A DNA stretch of 64,000 nt from Ectocarpus siliculosus (Eukaryota > Sar > Phaeophyceae > Ectocarpales > Ectocarpaceae). Location: the NCBI GenBank assembly GCA_000310025.1, contig FN649751.1, positions 4,293,704-4,357,703 of the forward strand, read 5' to 3'. This document shows positions 1-11,399 of the stretch, one piece after another. How positions within the stretch are numbered: the first letter of the stretch is position 1; each line of letters begins with the position of its first letter. The notes under the pieces are model-generated. The model saw nothing but the letters and a program-made list of their open reading frames with translations. It was not told the DNA's origin and ran no database searches. The position numbers were made by a program, and so were the translations under genes.

Positions 1-2930
1 AGTTGGTGATGGGCGGTCATCGCGTACGAGGGCGAGCGACACGAGGTGGGAACCGTGAATGTTTGGCGAATTGCAAGGTGCAACAACGATGGGTGAGTAG
101 ACGTGGTACCGAACAAGCTAACCTTGCCCGCACACACAGGGTCGGTATCATGAGTTCGGGCCTCATGTACCGTTGTTGAGGATGGCCAACCCTGTCGGAC
201 ACCAAGTCAAATTTCGTCGTTTTCCGATCGTCTATTCCCACGTTTCGAACTCGGCAATTGTGTAAATACTGACGCAGCGACTGTCGAGTGCGCGAAATTT
301 TTCGTCCGTGGGTAGATTCAGAGCGCTTGTTCAAAGTACCGAACCATGACGCCAACAACGGCCTTTGCTTTGCAGCTGTAGCTGGTTCCAAATGTAGTTG
401 GTATTCGTAGTGAAGTTTTGCCGTTCACTCCCAAAGACGTCTTTCTCGTAGAATATTCATCAATGACATGCGACGGTCATTGTTCTGTCATCCGCGTCCT
501 ACTCTTGTCTTCCGCGAAAATTTTTTCATGAATCGTCTGATATTGTGAGACGTAAACACTCCCCCTTTACCTTGCGGATCTAGGCTTTGCACAACAGACA
601 AAACAAAACCCAGTACAGAACTCTAAAGCGCACGACAATCTTCAAATACTTCTAGCACGACCGATGTTCTCAGCAGCCTTGCGGCTGCATGTTAACGATG
701 TACACTGTACAGCGCGTATGTATAGTCTCTACGTTGAAAGTATTCAATGACGGTCGATGTGCCACATGGTCTCGACTATGTACGTACGTGCGAGTCCTGG
801 TACTTTTCATCTATAGAACGGCAGTGTATGGACACCTTCAAAGGATTTTTGGCGACTCACAAATGGACTACAGTATGTTGTCGTTGTTGTTTGTTGTTGG
901 CTTCCGGTTGGAATGGATGCCATTTTGTCTCTGCTCAGTACCGTAGGCCCAAACGACCGAACCGCCTTCGGTGGGTCATCTACAGTACAAGTACTTTGCC
1001 CCTGCGTGACTACAGGCCGATTCAGCTCCGTTCTCAGCTCCGATCACTTTGCGTGCCGAAAGATCGCCGTTGTGCCTCGGCTAAGAGCAAAAAACATACA
1101 TAGAGACCAGCAGGGAGACACAGGCAGCCCGCCCCCCAAGCACGCTTATCAGCAGTGCGCACAGGACTCACATAGTACAATGCTATTCACCCGCCTAATC
1201 TCTCTGACGCGGGGCAGATATCCTTTCCAGATCCAATCTACTGCCTATTGGTACTACAACGATTCAAACGCAAAATACCACCGTAGGGTACATACAGCAC
1301 CCTGAACATGTATGTGATCAACCCGGTGCCGCATCCGCGGGGGAGAGCAGAGAAAGCGCACACCGGAGCCGATGCTAACGTGCTGCCTCGGTGCTTGATG
1401 TTGTTGCGATTGCGGTGCGTGTGGTTCAGTATTGGGAGTGAAGGGTGGTTTGTCTGCTGTGGGCAAAATTCGCTCAAAGGCAAAAGGGTTTTCGGGACTA
1501 CAGCTCCGATCACAACTCCGATCACAGCTCTCTATTTGTAGTACAGCAAGTACAGCATAGTATACTATTTCTCTCCGCATAGCTGCTACACAGCAGTAGT
1601 ACTACTACTGCTGTACTACTCCTGTTCGTCACCCTTACATGCACCGCGTCCCCATCCCTGTGAGCCCATGTGGGGGCTCACAGGGACCCACTACTGCACT
1701 ATCCTTGCCGCCGTGGTTTATGGGTGTACACGCATGCTTGGAAGATCCTTGACCGCAGAGAGCCAGTTGTGGGGAATGAAACAACAAAATTCGAATTAAG
1801 GTCACGTAAGCTACAGTCTGCTGTACGCATGCATGTAGTCTAGCGGCTGCCTGGTGTGGTCGAAGTTCGACGCCAATCACTGCTGTACATGTACTTGAAG
1901 TAGGTTCGTCCCCAGCACAGCGTCGGGGCGGTCAGCAAGTCTGTTGAAATCGTGTGTTGTCTATACTCGAACTACTGTATCTTCCTCACCGTGGAGCACG
2001 CTCGTCGTATCCGTGAGCTTGCACGCTGATTCAAGGTTGTAGCTGATTTGAGACAGCGTCCATGAAGATTTGTGTACTGCCGTCGGATCGTCGGTATATC
2101 TTGGTGTTGGCAGTTTCAAAAAAACACGATGTAAAATACACTGACACAGTCATACACTGTACCAACTGCCCGGTATTTCTTCCGCCGCGCTCCGCGTATG
2201 TATGCGTACCGTTGGTGCGCGCTGCGGCACATCGTAATGGGTGGTGTGTGGTGTGGCTTCTCGCATCCTACTGTCCGGCGTCTTCTCTTGATAGATGGAA
2301 GAAAGTCGAGTCCACGCTGTTGCAGTGTACAGATACAAGGGTCTGAGGGCCCCGACGAGACGTCGTCAGCGTTGGCAAGGTACGTGGTCAACACATATTC
2401 CAAGTCTACAACATTTTCATTGCAGCTACAGTTGTAATTTTTACGAAGCCTGATTTAGTTCCTTCGCCTTTGAAGTGTAGTCTAGGGAAGAGGAGAGTAA
2501 TAATATTATGAGAGGGGGTCAGCAACAATCGAGGCACGATATGTAGGTATTTTGTTTGGGACCATGGAGAGTACTTTGCGTTCAACCTAGGTGACGGCGT
2601 TCGTCAGATTTGTTAGGAAATCTGAACTCTTGCGCCCTAGCTACCGTATCCACAGTTTAGACTACTCGAATCCTGGATCGCGCTTGTACAAGTTCACCGC
2701 GTTTTTCTCGAAACTGTATTATCTTCTGTAGTACAGGGAGTACCCCCGGGGACAATACTATAGCGTACCCGGGACGTCCAAAAGGTCTAGTCTATGTGAG
2801 TTGTCTATGGCACCAGATGTACAACCATTAGCGCACACGACGTTCTAAGTGGTGGTCTCAAATCAGCCGCAACATGCCCTTCTCGAATCGAACTTATCTG
2901 GCAGTGGGTGACATTACTGGGGACGGTCAG
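1..2930. other. No supported gene; intergenic
   Basis: No open frame here shows a recognisable domain, a plausible splice structure or a convincing start. The only structure noticed is a short trinucleotide inverted repeat at 1,591-1,613 (CAGCAGTAGTA facing TACTACTGCTG). Confidence 0.5.
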
Positions 2931-2939
2931 GCCGGGTCA

Positions 2940-3470
2940 TAAACGGTTCATGGCCTAGTCATGGCTGGGTCTTGACCGGAACATGGCCGGTTCATGGACA
3001 GTCCATGGCCGGGTCATGGCTGGATCATGGCCGGTCTATGGCCGGTCAATAGCCGGTCCATGGCCAGCCCATGGCCGGGTCATGACCGTCCATGGCCGGG
3101 TCATGACTGGACCATGGCCGGTTCATGGCCAGTCCATCGCCGGTCCATGGATGGGTCATGGTGAGTCCATGACCGGTTCATGGCTGCATCATGGCCGGTC
3201 CATGGCCGGTCGATTGTCGGGTCATGGACGGTCCATGGCTGGGCCATGACCGGTCGATGTACGGATCATGGCCGGTCGACGGACAGGTCATGGACGGTCC
3301 ATGGACGGGTCATGGCCGGTCCATGGCTGGATCATGGCTGGTCCATAAACGATCCATGGCCTAGTCATGACCGGGTCATGGACGGTCCATGGCCAGTTCA
3401 TGGACGGGTCATGGCTGGATCTTGGCCGGTCCATGGCCGATCCATAGCCGGTCCATGGCCGGTCATTGGT
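2940..3470. repeat. CATGGCCGGTC minisatellite
   Basis: About 530 bp are built from degenerate copies of an 11-12 bp word, GGTCATGGCCGGTCCATGG and variants, repeated dozens of times. CCATGG and GGCC cores make the block rich in short palindromes. Part of it stays open in one frame (2,983-3,249 and 3,180-3,551), giving a Trp/His/Gly-rich repetitive translation. I read that as a by-product of a 12-bp period, not as a gene. Confidence 0.9.
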
Positions 3471-3545
3471 GTCTGTGTTAATTTAGACGTGGAAGGCAGT
3501 CATGACGTAATAGCCCGACTCGGTAATGATCGACCCAGTAGGGGT

Positions 3546-3832
3546 TCATGACTTCACTTGGTCATGACCAAGGCTCTGCTGTCGCATTTGTCCTGTGCAC
3601 AGGGCCAGCGGTGACTGATTGATGACGACGTAACGGACTCGGCGGGCAAAATTATTCGAGTGCGCCCAAGCTTCGTCATGCCCAATACTCATTTCATGAC
3701 TTTGACTTGGTCAATTACCGAGGCTCTGTCATCGCATTTGTCATGTGTGCGGGGCCGGCGCTGACGGATTGATGACGACGTCACTGGACTCCTTCCGCGA
3801 CGTTCGGCATGCGTCCAAGGTTCGTCATGCCC
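3546..3832. repeat. Tandem duplication, two ~138-bp copies
   Basis: Copy 1 (about 3,546-3,682) and copy 2 (about 3,695-3,832) share the same order of landmarks: TTCATGACTT, a CTTGGTCA word, GAGGCTCTG, TCGCATTTGTC, a GATTGATGACGACGT segment, and an end reading TTCGTCATGCCCA. The copies are diverged but collinear, so this is an old direct duplication. Confidence 0.85.
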
Positions 3833-3954
3833 AGGGTCTTCCCGACGATGTGCTACGATGTTGGTTGTCGTGGATTGCCCGTGTCGTAACCGTTATTTGT
3901 GCAACATCTCGCGGTTGGTAATTTGCGCGTTGGTTAATTTTTCCCGAGGGCATT

Positions 3955-4292
3955 CTCGGTAATTTTTCCGCCGTTAAATTACCGTCGTGGTGGGCGGTCC
4001 CGGCAATCCGGCGTTTTACCCGCCGTTTTTTGGTTTTACCGCCTCCGCCAAAAGCGTTACCGCCGGAAGCCGCGTTACCGCCTACCGCCAAAACAATTAC
4101 CGCCGTATGGCGTTACCGCCGAAAAAATTCGGCCAAAATTCTATTTTACCGCCTCCGCCTAAGTCGTTACCGCAAAAAAACGCATTACCGCCTACCGCCC
4201 TGACAATTACCGCCATGCGTCAATACCGCCGAAAACTTACCGCCATACGGCATTACCGCCGAAAACCGCCATGTAGGTACGTTACCGCCGAA
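3955..4292. repeat. TTACCGCC-rich repeat block 1
   Basis: The octamer TTACCGCC and close variants (TTACCGCCGAAAA, TTACCGCCTACCGCCAAAA) recur every 15-25 bp. The block starts with a GTGGTGGGCGGTCCCGG segment at about 3,985 that is repeated almost exactly in the second block. Its ORFs are translations of the repeat only. Confidence 0.9.
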
Positions 4293-4657
4293 CGATTGGG
4301 TGAGTGAGTGGAGGTCTAGTCTCGACTACAGTACAACCACAGTGTGAATCAGGAGTTCGAGTCCACGTGTGGACGTACTTTTTCCGACCATTTTGTTCAT
4401 GAAGTATCTGTTCTTTGGTTCGGGTTCGTTTGCGGGAGCACCATTGAATGTATTGAGTGGACAGGGAGACGAGGAGGCGCGCACATGTTTCTACGTCGAA
4501 TGGACTGTAAAATGTGAAAAGCCACTGGAGACAACGACAAAGCAACCCATGGAAGTACATGATCAGTCTTCGGCAAAGTGGTTTGCCGTCTGTTAGGGCG
4601 CGGTAACATACCACCGCAATTGTCACCTTTTTTGGTGTCGCTTGAAGGGAATGGCAA

Positions 4658-5022
4658 TCATTACCGCCGTGAAATTACCGCCGTGGTGGGCGGTCCCGGT
4701 AATCCGCCGTTTTACCGCCATTTTTTGGTTACCGCCTCCGCCAAACTCGTTACCGCCAAGAAACGCGTTACCGCCTACCGCCAAGGCTAGTACCACCGTA
4801 TGACGTTTCCGCCAAAAAATCTGTTTGATCGCCTCAGCCAAAGTCGTTACCGCCGAAAATCGTATTACCGCATACCGCCAAACCAATTACCGCCAAAAGT
4901 TGGTCTTACCGCCTCCGCCAAAGTCGTTACCGCCGAAAAGCGCATTACCGTCTGTCGCCAAAACAATTACAACCAAATGGCATTACCGCCGAAAACCTGT
5001 CCGCCTCAAAACCGTTACCGAG
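4658..5022. repeat. TTACCGCC-rich repeat block 2
   Basis: Second copy of the same repeat type in the same orientation. It again begins with GTGGTGGGCGGTCCCGG (about 4,681), followed by the TTACCGCC-spaced array. The 370 bp between the two blocks lack the repeat, so the pair may be a segmental duplication or two independently grown arrays. Confidence 0.9.
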
Positions 5023-5029
5023 TAAACCC

Positions 5030-6150
5030 TTGATTTTTCCTATTTCTGGCAAGACGAAAAGATGGCCAGGTTCCTGAGAAGTCTTTTCCAGGTAGAAGAC
5101 ATCTCATGACAGAGTCGTCTTTGGTGATAAGACATGCATGTATGGGATCTTCGTGTACATACGTCTTCAACACGCAAAGCCAGAATGCCACACATATTTT
5201 CCGTAGAAGTCAATCGGCCCTGCGCTGGGTGCCAAAATTGGACAATTCGACTCACTACCTTGTGTTTCACTAGAAGCTTCGACCAGACATCATCAAGTCC
5301 ACGTAGGTTCCAATGGTGAAAGTAACATTTGGACTCCGGCAGTTCGAGGCAGTGAATTTCCCCACATTGAATGTTCCCGAAGAACTACCGGTCAAATCCC
5401 TTCGATTTCTAACTGGCCTAATTGGTGCTAAACTCTGCAGTGGTACATGGCGGGAATTATTCCCGCCGTATTCTTGGCCGAAACGTTCAGCGCGAGTTCC
5501 TCGAAGCATGCTTGAATCCTCATGGGGGAGTGTTCCCGATTAAATGGACAAAATAACTGCAACTCCATGTTGATCTTCACAGGAGGGGGTTTAGAACACG
5601 GGAGCATGCCTGCCCACATACATATTCTGGACACCGTTCCAAGGTAGTCTAGGGCAATAGTCCCGGTGTACACGAAGCCAGACTCATTCCCCTCTCTTCT
5701 AAGAGAGTTACTGCGAACACAAGATGTACGCTTTTTCTACTTCATGCAAGGCCCTTCCAAAATGCCCATCGTTTATTCTCTCTTCACAAACACATGGTGC
5801 TTCCGGTCATAACCCGTACCCCCCTTCGTCCGTTGTAGTTTGACGGTCGCACTTCTGGCGAAGTCCTGACGTGCCCGTCCTCGCTGGTGGATGGCGGTCT
5901 ACGTAGAGTTGACGTAGATATTAACGGTAGTGTTGATTGGCGCCCTCCTCACCCCTGACCGCCTGAAGTGGCGCTCACCGATAATCTTCCCTTATAGCCT
6001 GCACGTCGCATTCTTCCTCAGCAATCTCTCTGAAAATATTATTTCATTGTGGACCATGAAGTTCGTGGGAAGAACGAACCGATTGATGATCCTCGACATC
6101 TTCGTCACGCAAGGACGCAGACCTGAAGGGTGCGGGAGGATTCCCCCCGT
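5030..6150. other. No supported gene; upstream flank of Ty3 element
   Basis: Several short overlapping frames exist on both strands but none shows a domain. I could not find an LTR or primer-binding site here for the downstream Ty3/gypsy element. Confidence 0.4.
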
Positions 6151-6309
6151 CAGGTAGGGTGTGCTTGGAAAACTTTGGGGATATTCGTATGCAATCATCC
6201 ATCCCTTGGCCGGCAAACCTGAAACAGGCAATGCCGCAGTTGTTGGACTCGCAGCCTTGGATATCTTGCAACAGGTTGACCCTTTCATCGATTGTGACAG
6301 ATCCGATAC

Positions 6310-7131
6310 GTGGGTTCGCGGGTGGGAATTCCCGCAGAAAGAGCCATAATAAACGCCTTATCCCCGAACAAAGAAACCACTGGTGACCTCATTAGTTTTA
6401 TCAATGGCATGTTTGTGCAGGTGAAACAGCGTATGGACGACGGCATTGATGGGGGAGACGCTTTCAAGCACCTTCTTTTTCTCATCGCGTCCCACTTCAA
6501 GCGTGAAGACCGTAGCGAAGCTTTGACAACGATGAACGCGTTTGGCGTTCTCAACGGCACTATGTTTGGAGAATTGTTTCCACAGTACCGTACTGCCGGA
6601 AGTAACATCACGCACTATTCCAATCTTTCAGCCAACGAGACTTGGATTGTCGGAATAACTCGTAATAAGATCAACGACCAGTTCTCTGTGATGATGTCTG
6701 ACTGCTTTTAAGGTGCAAAGCGTACCGCTGCACCGCCGTACAGTAGCCTGGATGAGATGTGGCGAGTGCCAACAGGTTCACGACCTCTTAGGTTAAGGCT
6801 GAGAATGGGAAGCAATATGCTCCACTCTCGCTTGCCGGATTATCATGGCATTCGCACGGCGGGAGTCGTTCTCAAGGTCGTTCTGCGATACCCTCGCAGC
6901 AGTTTTGAAGCTTTCAGGGAGCCCGTAGCAAATCGATCACGCGTGTTACAGCAGAGCCAATTCATCATGTGTTTTGTGTTAGGGAGACAGTGAATGTCGT
7001 TGTTTCCAACGGTTTCAAACGACAATTACCCCCCCTTTCGACACCCCTCCTTAGGACTAGAGCCGACCGCGCACAAGAGTTAAGTGAAATGCTGGTCGTT
7101 GTTTAAACGTGGTCACTCTGTCAAACACTGT
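6310..7131 (+). pseudogene. Ty3/gypsy gag remnant with zinc knuckle
   Basis: An open frame at about 6,310-6,711 gives a 133-residue hydrophilic, helix-rich product in the position of a gag capsid. I call it gag by position rather than by clear similarity. At 7,090-7,131 another frame encodes CWSLFKRGHSVKHC. This matches the retroviral/retrotransposon zinc knuckle spacing C-x2-C-x4-H-x4-C except that the second Cys is Leu. The basic FKRGHS stretch is typical of this family. The knuckle would bind RNA during particle assembly in a live element. Stops between the two parts show decay. Confidence 0.5.
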
Positions 7132-8479
7132 GAACCACCTTGCTAGTGGTGTGCTGAACCCAGATTTAGGTGCACTGCCACATGGTGATAACACGGTTCG
7201 ACTGTGGCAAGAGCACTTGCGGTCCTGGAGGACTAAGCCTGCGACTACCATAGCATTGAGCACACGAAACTCAAACGCTCAACAAAACAACCGACCCCGT
7301 TGACACAGACCGACTCATTGTGTACAATACGCCGGTAACTCTCCCAACCCGCAACAGTAGAGTTCGACGTGGCATCAACCGCCACCACATGGCCTGCTGC
7401 AATCAAGTGCACCAGCTCAACAGCACACGTTGGTAGTATACCAGCCTAATGCCGGTACTGCTCCCGCGTCTGCCACACACGCGCAGTCGAAAGTAAGAAT
7501 CAACAGTCGGCTTCCCGTAGATCGAACCCAAATGCCTGCACTCCTGGAACGTCTAGCGCTGGTAGCTGACGGCCCGACGGCGGCTTGTCATTACTCCCCG
7601 ACCCGCCGATGGCAAAACTGGGGGAAGCTAGAGAGCACTACTCCTGTTCCTACCACCGACACTTCCGCTAGAAGCGGTAGTGCTTCGGCCTCATCGGGTG
7701 CAGATGGTATAGCCCACACTCCCGATCACAGCAGCAGCTTTGGCGCTGCCGTCACTAGGAGCTTAAGGAGTGATATCTCTTGAAGGCGGCTCCCCGAGCG
7801 TAAACAATGCTCGAGTAGCTTGCACAACGCACGATCACACCAAGTTGCCGCCCGCGAACCAGTCTAAACCATTACGTGTTGACTGCACGAATGCACGGGG
7901 CGGTTTGAGGTACGGGTACGGAAGGTCGGGATTGTCGAGCATGCCCTCTGGGTCCGCTCTGACATCCTCGTGTAGACCGTTAGGACACTTTCTTTGTCGA
8001 CAATAGATGAAACGTCGCCGGGTTTAGCCACCTATAGCGATGATTTGGACATATCTACGGCGTACGGTTCATCTACCGCCTGGGGCGCCAAAGCCGATGG
8101 ATCTTGAGACGGTGATAACAGTCGCTGTCCGCAAGGAAAAGCGAGTATGACCGATTGCGTGCACAGAGACACGCGTCGATTTCCCGCGGTGTGCGATTCA
8201 CGAAGTACCAAAGCTGAGAGGTCCCAACCGCAACCACGGAGGTGCTGACAACACCGTATTCGGAGGACGCTCCGATTGCACCCCTCGTTGAACAAACAAC
8301 GGAAAACTCGCCACCCTCGTCCGGGGGGATCCGTCATGTCTCCGACGTGGTGGATCCTAGCAAAAGCCCCCATCGAGTAGAGGACTCGGGGCAACAGAAA
8401 CCCCCATCCTCCGCTGTAGCTGGTATTCGTATCTACCCTCCTCCTCCGACCGACGCCCGGTGTACACCGCCCGCGTTTG

Positions 8480-8930
8480 ATCCGAGCAAGGAGTATCGTA
8501 CGCCTGATATGGTGTTATTCATGCAAGCCCCGTCAGTTTTCTCGAGATGGCCGCCTTCCGTCTTTATTGTTGTGGATGGTGTGAATGCTATTGCGGTGAA
8601 CAACTCTTCGCGGCTGCTAAGACTCGTCTATGTGGCGACCACGATACGTTGCGGCGGACTTTGCGTGTTTCGACTCAATGAAACATGAGCGTTACGGACG
8701 CCAAGTCCAAGGGTTTGACGAAGAAGTTAGGGAGCGAGGGCGTGAAAACGTGGTGCGCGTCGCCTCCTACTACACATTTTCGCAAAATCCCGCTATGCCA
8801 CAATTTTTGTGGCACCGGCGACAAACTGCTCGTCGAAGCTAGCCCACACGATGCCATTTGGGGCATTGAACATTGCGCAGATGACCTGCTGCAATCCAAC
8901 CCTCTTTGTGGCGAGGCTCCAATCTAGTAG
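8480..8930 (+). pseudogene. NADAR (YbiA-like) domain, frameshifted
   Basis: Three successive frames together give a NADAR domain. The N-terminal part runs from about 8,505 (MVLFMQAPSVFSRW, then a VDGV segment). The middle is at 8,660-8,815, with GRQVQGFDEEVRERG and YYTFSQNPAMPQFL. The C-terminal part is at about 8,815-8,930, with GTGDKLLVEASPHDAIWGI. NADAR proteins are N-glycosidases known from riboflavin-intermediate clean-up (YbiA/RibX) and ADP-ribose-linked systems; the D-x-L-V-E-A-S-P-x-D-x-I-W-G-I block is the family hallmark. It lies between gag and protease in the same direction as the retroelement and is decayed to the same degree. That suggests it was part of the element's polyprotein, but a separate insertion cannot be excluded. 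Confidence 0.75.
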
Positions 8931-9223
8931 ACAAGTGCCTGTAGGTTGTCCGAGACCTCCTCCTAGAGCACGCGCCGACGCCGACACTTCCCCCACAAGT
9001 TTCGACCGAGGCACAACTCCAGAATACCATGCATGAGACTAACCTTGAAACGAAAGAGCTCATTTCGACGGCAGCAGCCGAGGAGGCCGCTCCGTCGTCA
9101 GGTTGCCGCACCATATCAGAGCAAGTTCCACGTGATTACCGCACTGAAATCCTCGCGGTTGCATCCGCTGAGTATGAGGAGGACGTGTGCCGTTGCTTGC
9201 TGAGCATGGTCCTTGCCTCGTAG

Positions 9224-9880
9224 GTGGTGTTGTTACAGTTGACGACGCTATATTTACGACCCGAGTCAAAATCCACGCTGGGCCGGCCAAATCACAAATA
9301 CGGCTGTGCTGCTTTGCTGGATTCATCAACAGGAACGCTGTTGGCACCCTCAAAGCTATGGGAGAAATCTCAGAGGCTTGAATCTCGCACAGTAGCACAC
9401 GTTTTTGGAGAGGTTTTGGTAAATCCGAGACTCTTCAGACGTCCGATACAGTCCGTCTGAGTGTGCAATTTTTCCACGGTGATACGCCTTCGGCTTCTCT
9501 TGCCGTTTTGGCACACATCGTCCCTGGAAACACCATGCAGTTTCCCGTCCTTTTGGGACACGATAGTTCCATGCGATATAACACTCGCACGTACCGTATG
9601 TTGCCTCCGAGTCCACTGGACAATCGTGTTGTTAGGGAATATACGCTTGCCCACCAGGACGATCCTGGTTCGGTCGCGTATGTGCCCGATTTCACAGCCC
9701 CGGCGGACCAACTCCAGCTCCGCTATGCAGGACCGATGGCTACCTCATTGTCAGACGGCCACCAATTGATTGAGGCCAACTTGTTGCGTTCCAACGTTAC
9801 ACCGGGGCTAACCGGTCAACACCTTGTCGACATGTTACCAGATGTTTCGTCGGACGAAGAAATCTTTGTCTCCGACTGAC
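9224..9880 (+). pseudogene. Ty3/gypsy aspartic protease region
   Basis: A frame at about 9,300-9,360 reads CAALLDSSTGTLLAPSKLW. This fits a retropepsin active site, usually L-L-D-(T/S)-G, here DSS. A second frame (9,463-9,879) continues with VQFFHGDTPSASLAVLA, HIVPGNTMQFPVLLGHDSS and a 100-residue acidic linker ending in DEEIFVSD, as in the segment that links protease to RT in this algal/stramenopile Ty3 clade. In a live element it would cut the Gag-Pol polyprotein. A frameshift near 9,400-9,460 separates the two parts. Confidence 0.7.
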
Positions 9881-10019
9881 GTCAGTTTGTGCCGCTCGCG
9901 GGAGCCGCAGAACTTGAGCCAGGGGCCTTGCTCGGTACAGACCTCTTTTTTTTTTATGACTTCCGACACGTGTGTTCCACATCCTCGGCGGATTTGTGGT
10001 ATGTTCCCTGATGCTGTTT

Positions 10020-10860
10020 GAGATTGAAGTATCTCCGGATTGTCCCCCGGTAGAGTCCAAGCCGTACCGTATGCATCCTTTGGTTGGGAGGCAAGTCGAT
10101 GCCATTGTGGACCAGTATCCAGCTGTTGGCCTAATTGAGCCTTCGACCTCTCCTTATTCCAACCCCATTGTGGTTATTCTGAAGAAATCTGGTGGCCTAC
10201 GTACCGCGGTTAACCACCGACCGTTGAACCATATCAGCAGCCTCGGTCAACTTCGAATTCCCCGTGTCGGTGAGATTCCAACGAAACTCAACACGGGTTC
10301 GATTTCTCGCATTTCGACTTTACGATGTTCTTCCACCAGATCACTGTCCGCAAGGACATCATCGCATCCCCCATACGGCCTTTGCGACCCCCACTCGATT
10401 ATTCGAATGGCTCCGCATGTCTATGGATGCTAGCCATTCCGCCGGCCGCTTTGTCATAGTGATTACCGAAGTTATCAAAGGACTTGATGGAGTCGAGGCG
10501 TACCTCGATGATGTCGTGGTTGTTGACGAAGGCCCGCTGCAGCATGCCTGTAATATGTGCATGCTCTTCGAACGATCGAGATAATACAACCGCAAACGTT
10601 CTCCCTCGAAAGCCATCATAGGCACCACCAAGGCTGACTCCTTGGGGCACACCATCTCTTCAATAGGTGTCCTCCCCAACGCACGTAAAGTTGCAGCCCT
10701 GACCGGTATGCCCATGCCTACGAACGTCAAGCGACTTAAAATTCACTTATGGGGGTCTGAGCTACTACCGGGGATATCTCAAAGATATGGCCAACCGTGT
10801 GAAACCCATTACACCCCCGCGCAAAACAGGTGTTCCCTTCGCTTTCACGAGTGAAATGGA
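10020..10860 (+). pseudogene. Ty3/gypsy reverse transcriptase, frameshifted
   Basis: The RT fingers are in one frame at about 10,050-10,270 (KPYRMHPLVGRQVDAIV, then GLIEPSTSPYSNPIV and NHRPLNHIS). Motif A, FSHFDFTMFFHQI, is in a second frame near 10,305-10,345. Motif C, YLDDVVVVD, with the catalytic Asp pair, is in a third register at about 10,499-10,525. The connection to RNase H (YYRGYLKDMANRV, then PPRKTGVPFAFT) follows at about 10,765-10,850. The frame changes and several in-frame stops prevent function. Confidence 0.9.
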
Positions 10861-10929
10861 AACAATTTTCGCAGCCTACCCTCTGAGCTCGCGAAACCGC
10901 CCATTCTAGTGTTTCACCATTGATACGCC

Positions 10930-11130
10930 ATGGCGGACGGAACACGCCCTTTACGTCTTTGCTGTGATGCCAGCTCCGACGGTCTCGGCGCTGTGCTGGA
11001 GCAAGAGCAAAAGGACGGCTCGGTACGACAGATCGTTTTCATCAGCAGAGCTACATACGCTCGACGCAGAACGCAACTGGACCGCTCTCGATCTCGAAGC
11101 AGGAGGCGTCGATTTACTGGATGAATGTCT
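10930..11130 (+). pseudogene. Ty3/gypsy RNase H, N-terminal part
   Basis: The frame at 10,930-11,124 reads RPLRLCCDASSDGLGAVLEQ with a following IVFISRATYA. This is the first beta strand and catalytic Asp (CDAS) of a Ty3 RNase H. The next frame continues with NWTALDLEAGGV. The domain stops there; the strand that should carry the next catalytic Asp is found on the minus strand at about 12,880. Confidence 0.85.
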
Positions 11131-11399
11131 CGAAATAATAGCTTTTTTGAGGCCCGAATATAGGAGGGATTCTGTAGCTTTAGCAAGAAGAAAGCTGACT
11201 AGTCTAGGGGGTCGTGATGTGCATGTATGCGCGAAAAAAATAAGGAACATATTGCACAGGGGGCGGAATTTGCACGAGCGTGTGTCCGTCTGGTGTCTGT
11301 GCCGCGAACAATACCCAGGATATTCGAGCCCATTTCACCATCTGGGCACCAAATTGCAATCTCAGACTTGTGCACAACAAGTACCTTTACCCAAGCTGT

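Larger units (their letters stand above)
6160..11130 (+). mobile_element. Degenerate Ty3/gypsy retrotransposon, 5' half
   Basis: Read in order on the plus strand are a gag-like region, a CCHC-type zinc knuckle remnant, a NADAR domain, an aspartic protease region, a reverse transcriptase and the start of RNase H. The gag-protease-RT-RNase H order is that of Ty3/gypsy (Metaviridae-type) elements. Homologous pieces lie in different frames and are interrupted by stops, so the copy is dead. No LTR was recognised on either side. The RNase H half that should follow, and the integrase region, occur just downstream on the opposite strand (11,400-12,975). Confidence 0.85.

Noticed and set aside
2940-3470. 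CRISPR-like array
   Set aside because: Repeats are short, degenerate and without unique spacers, and the genome is eukaryotic.
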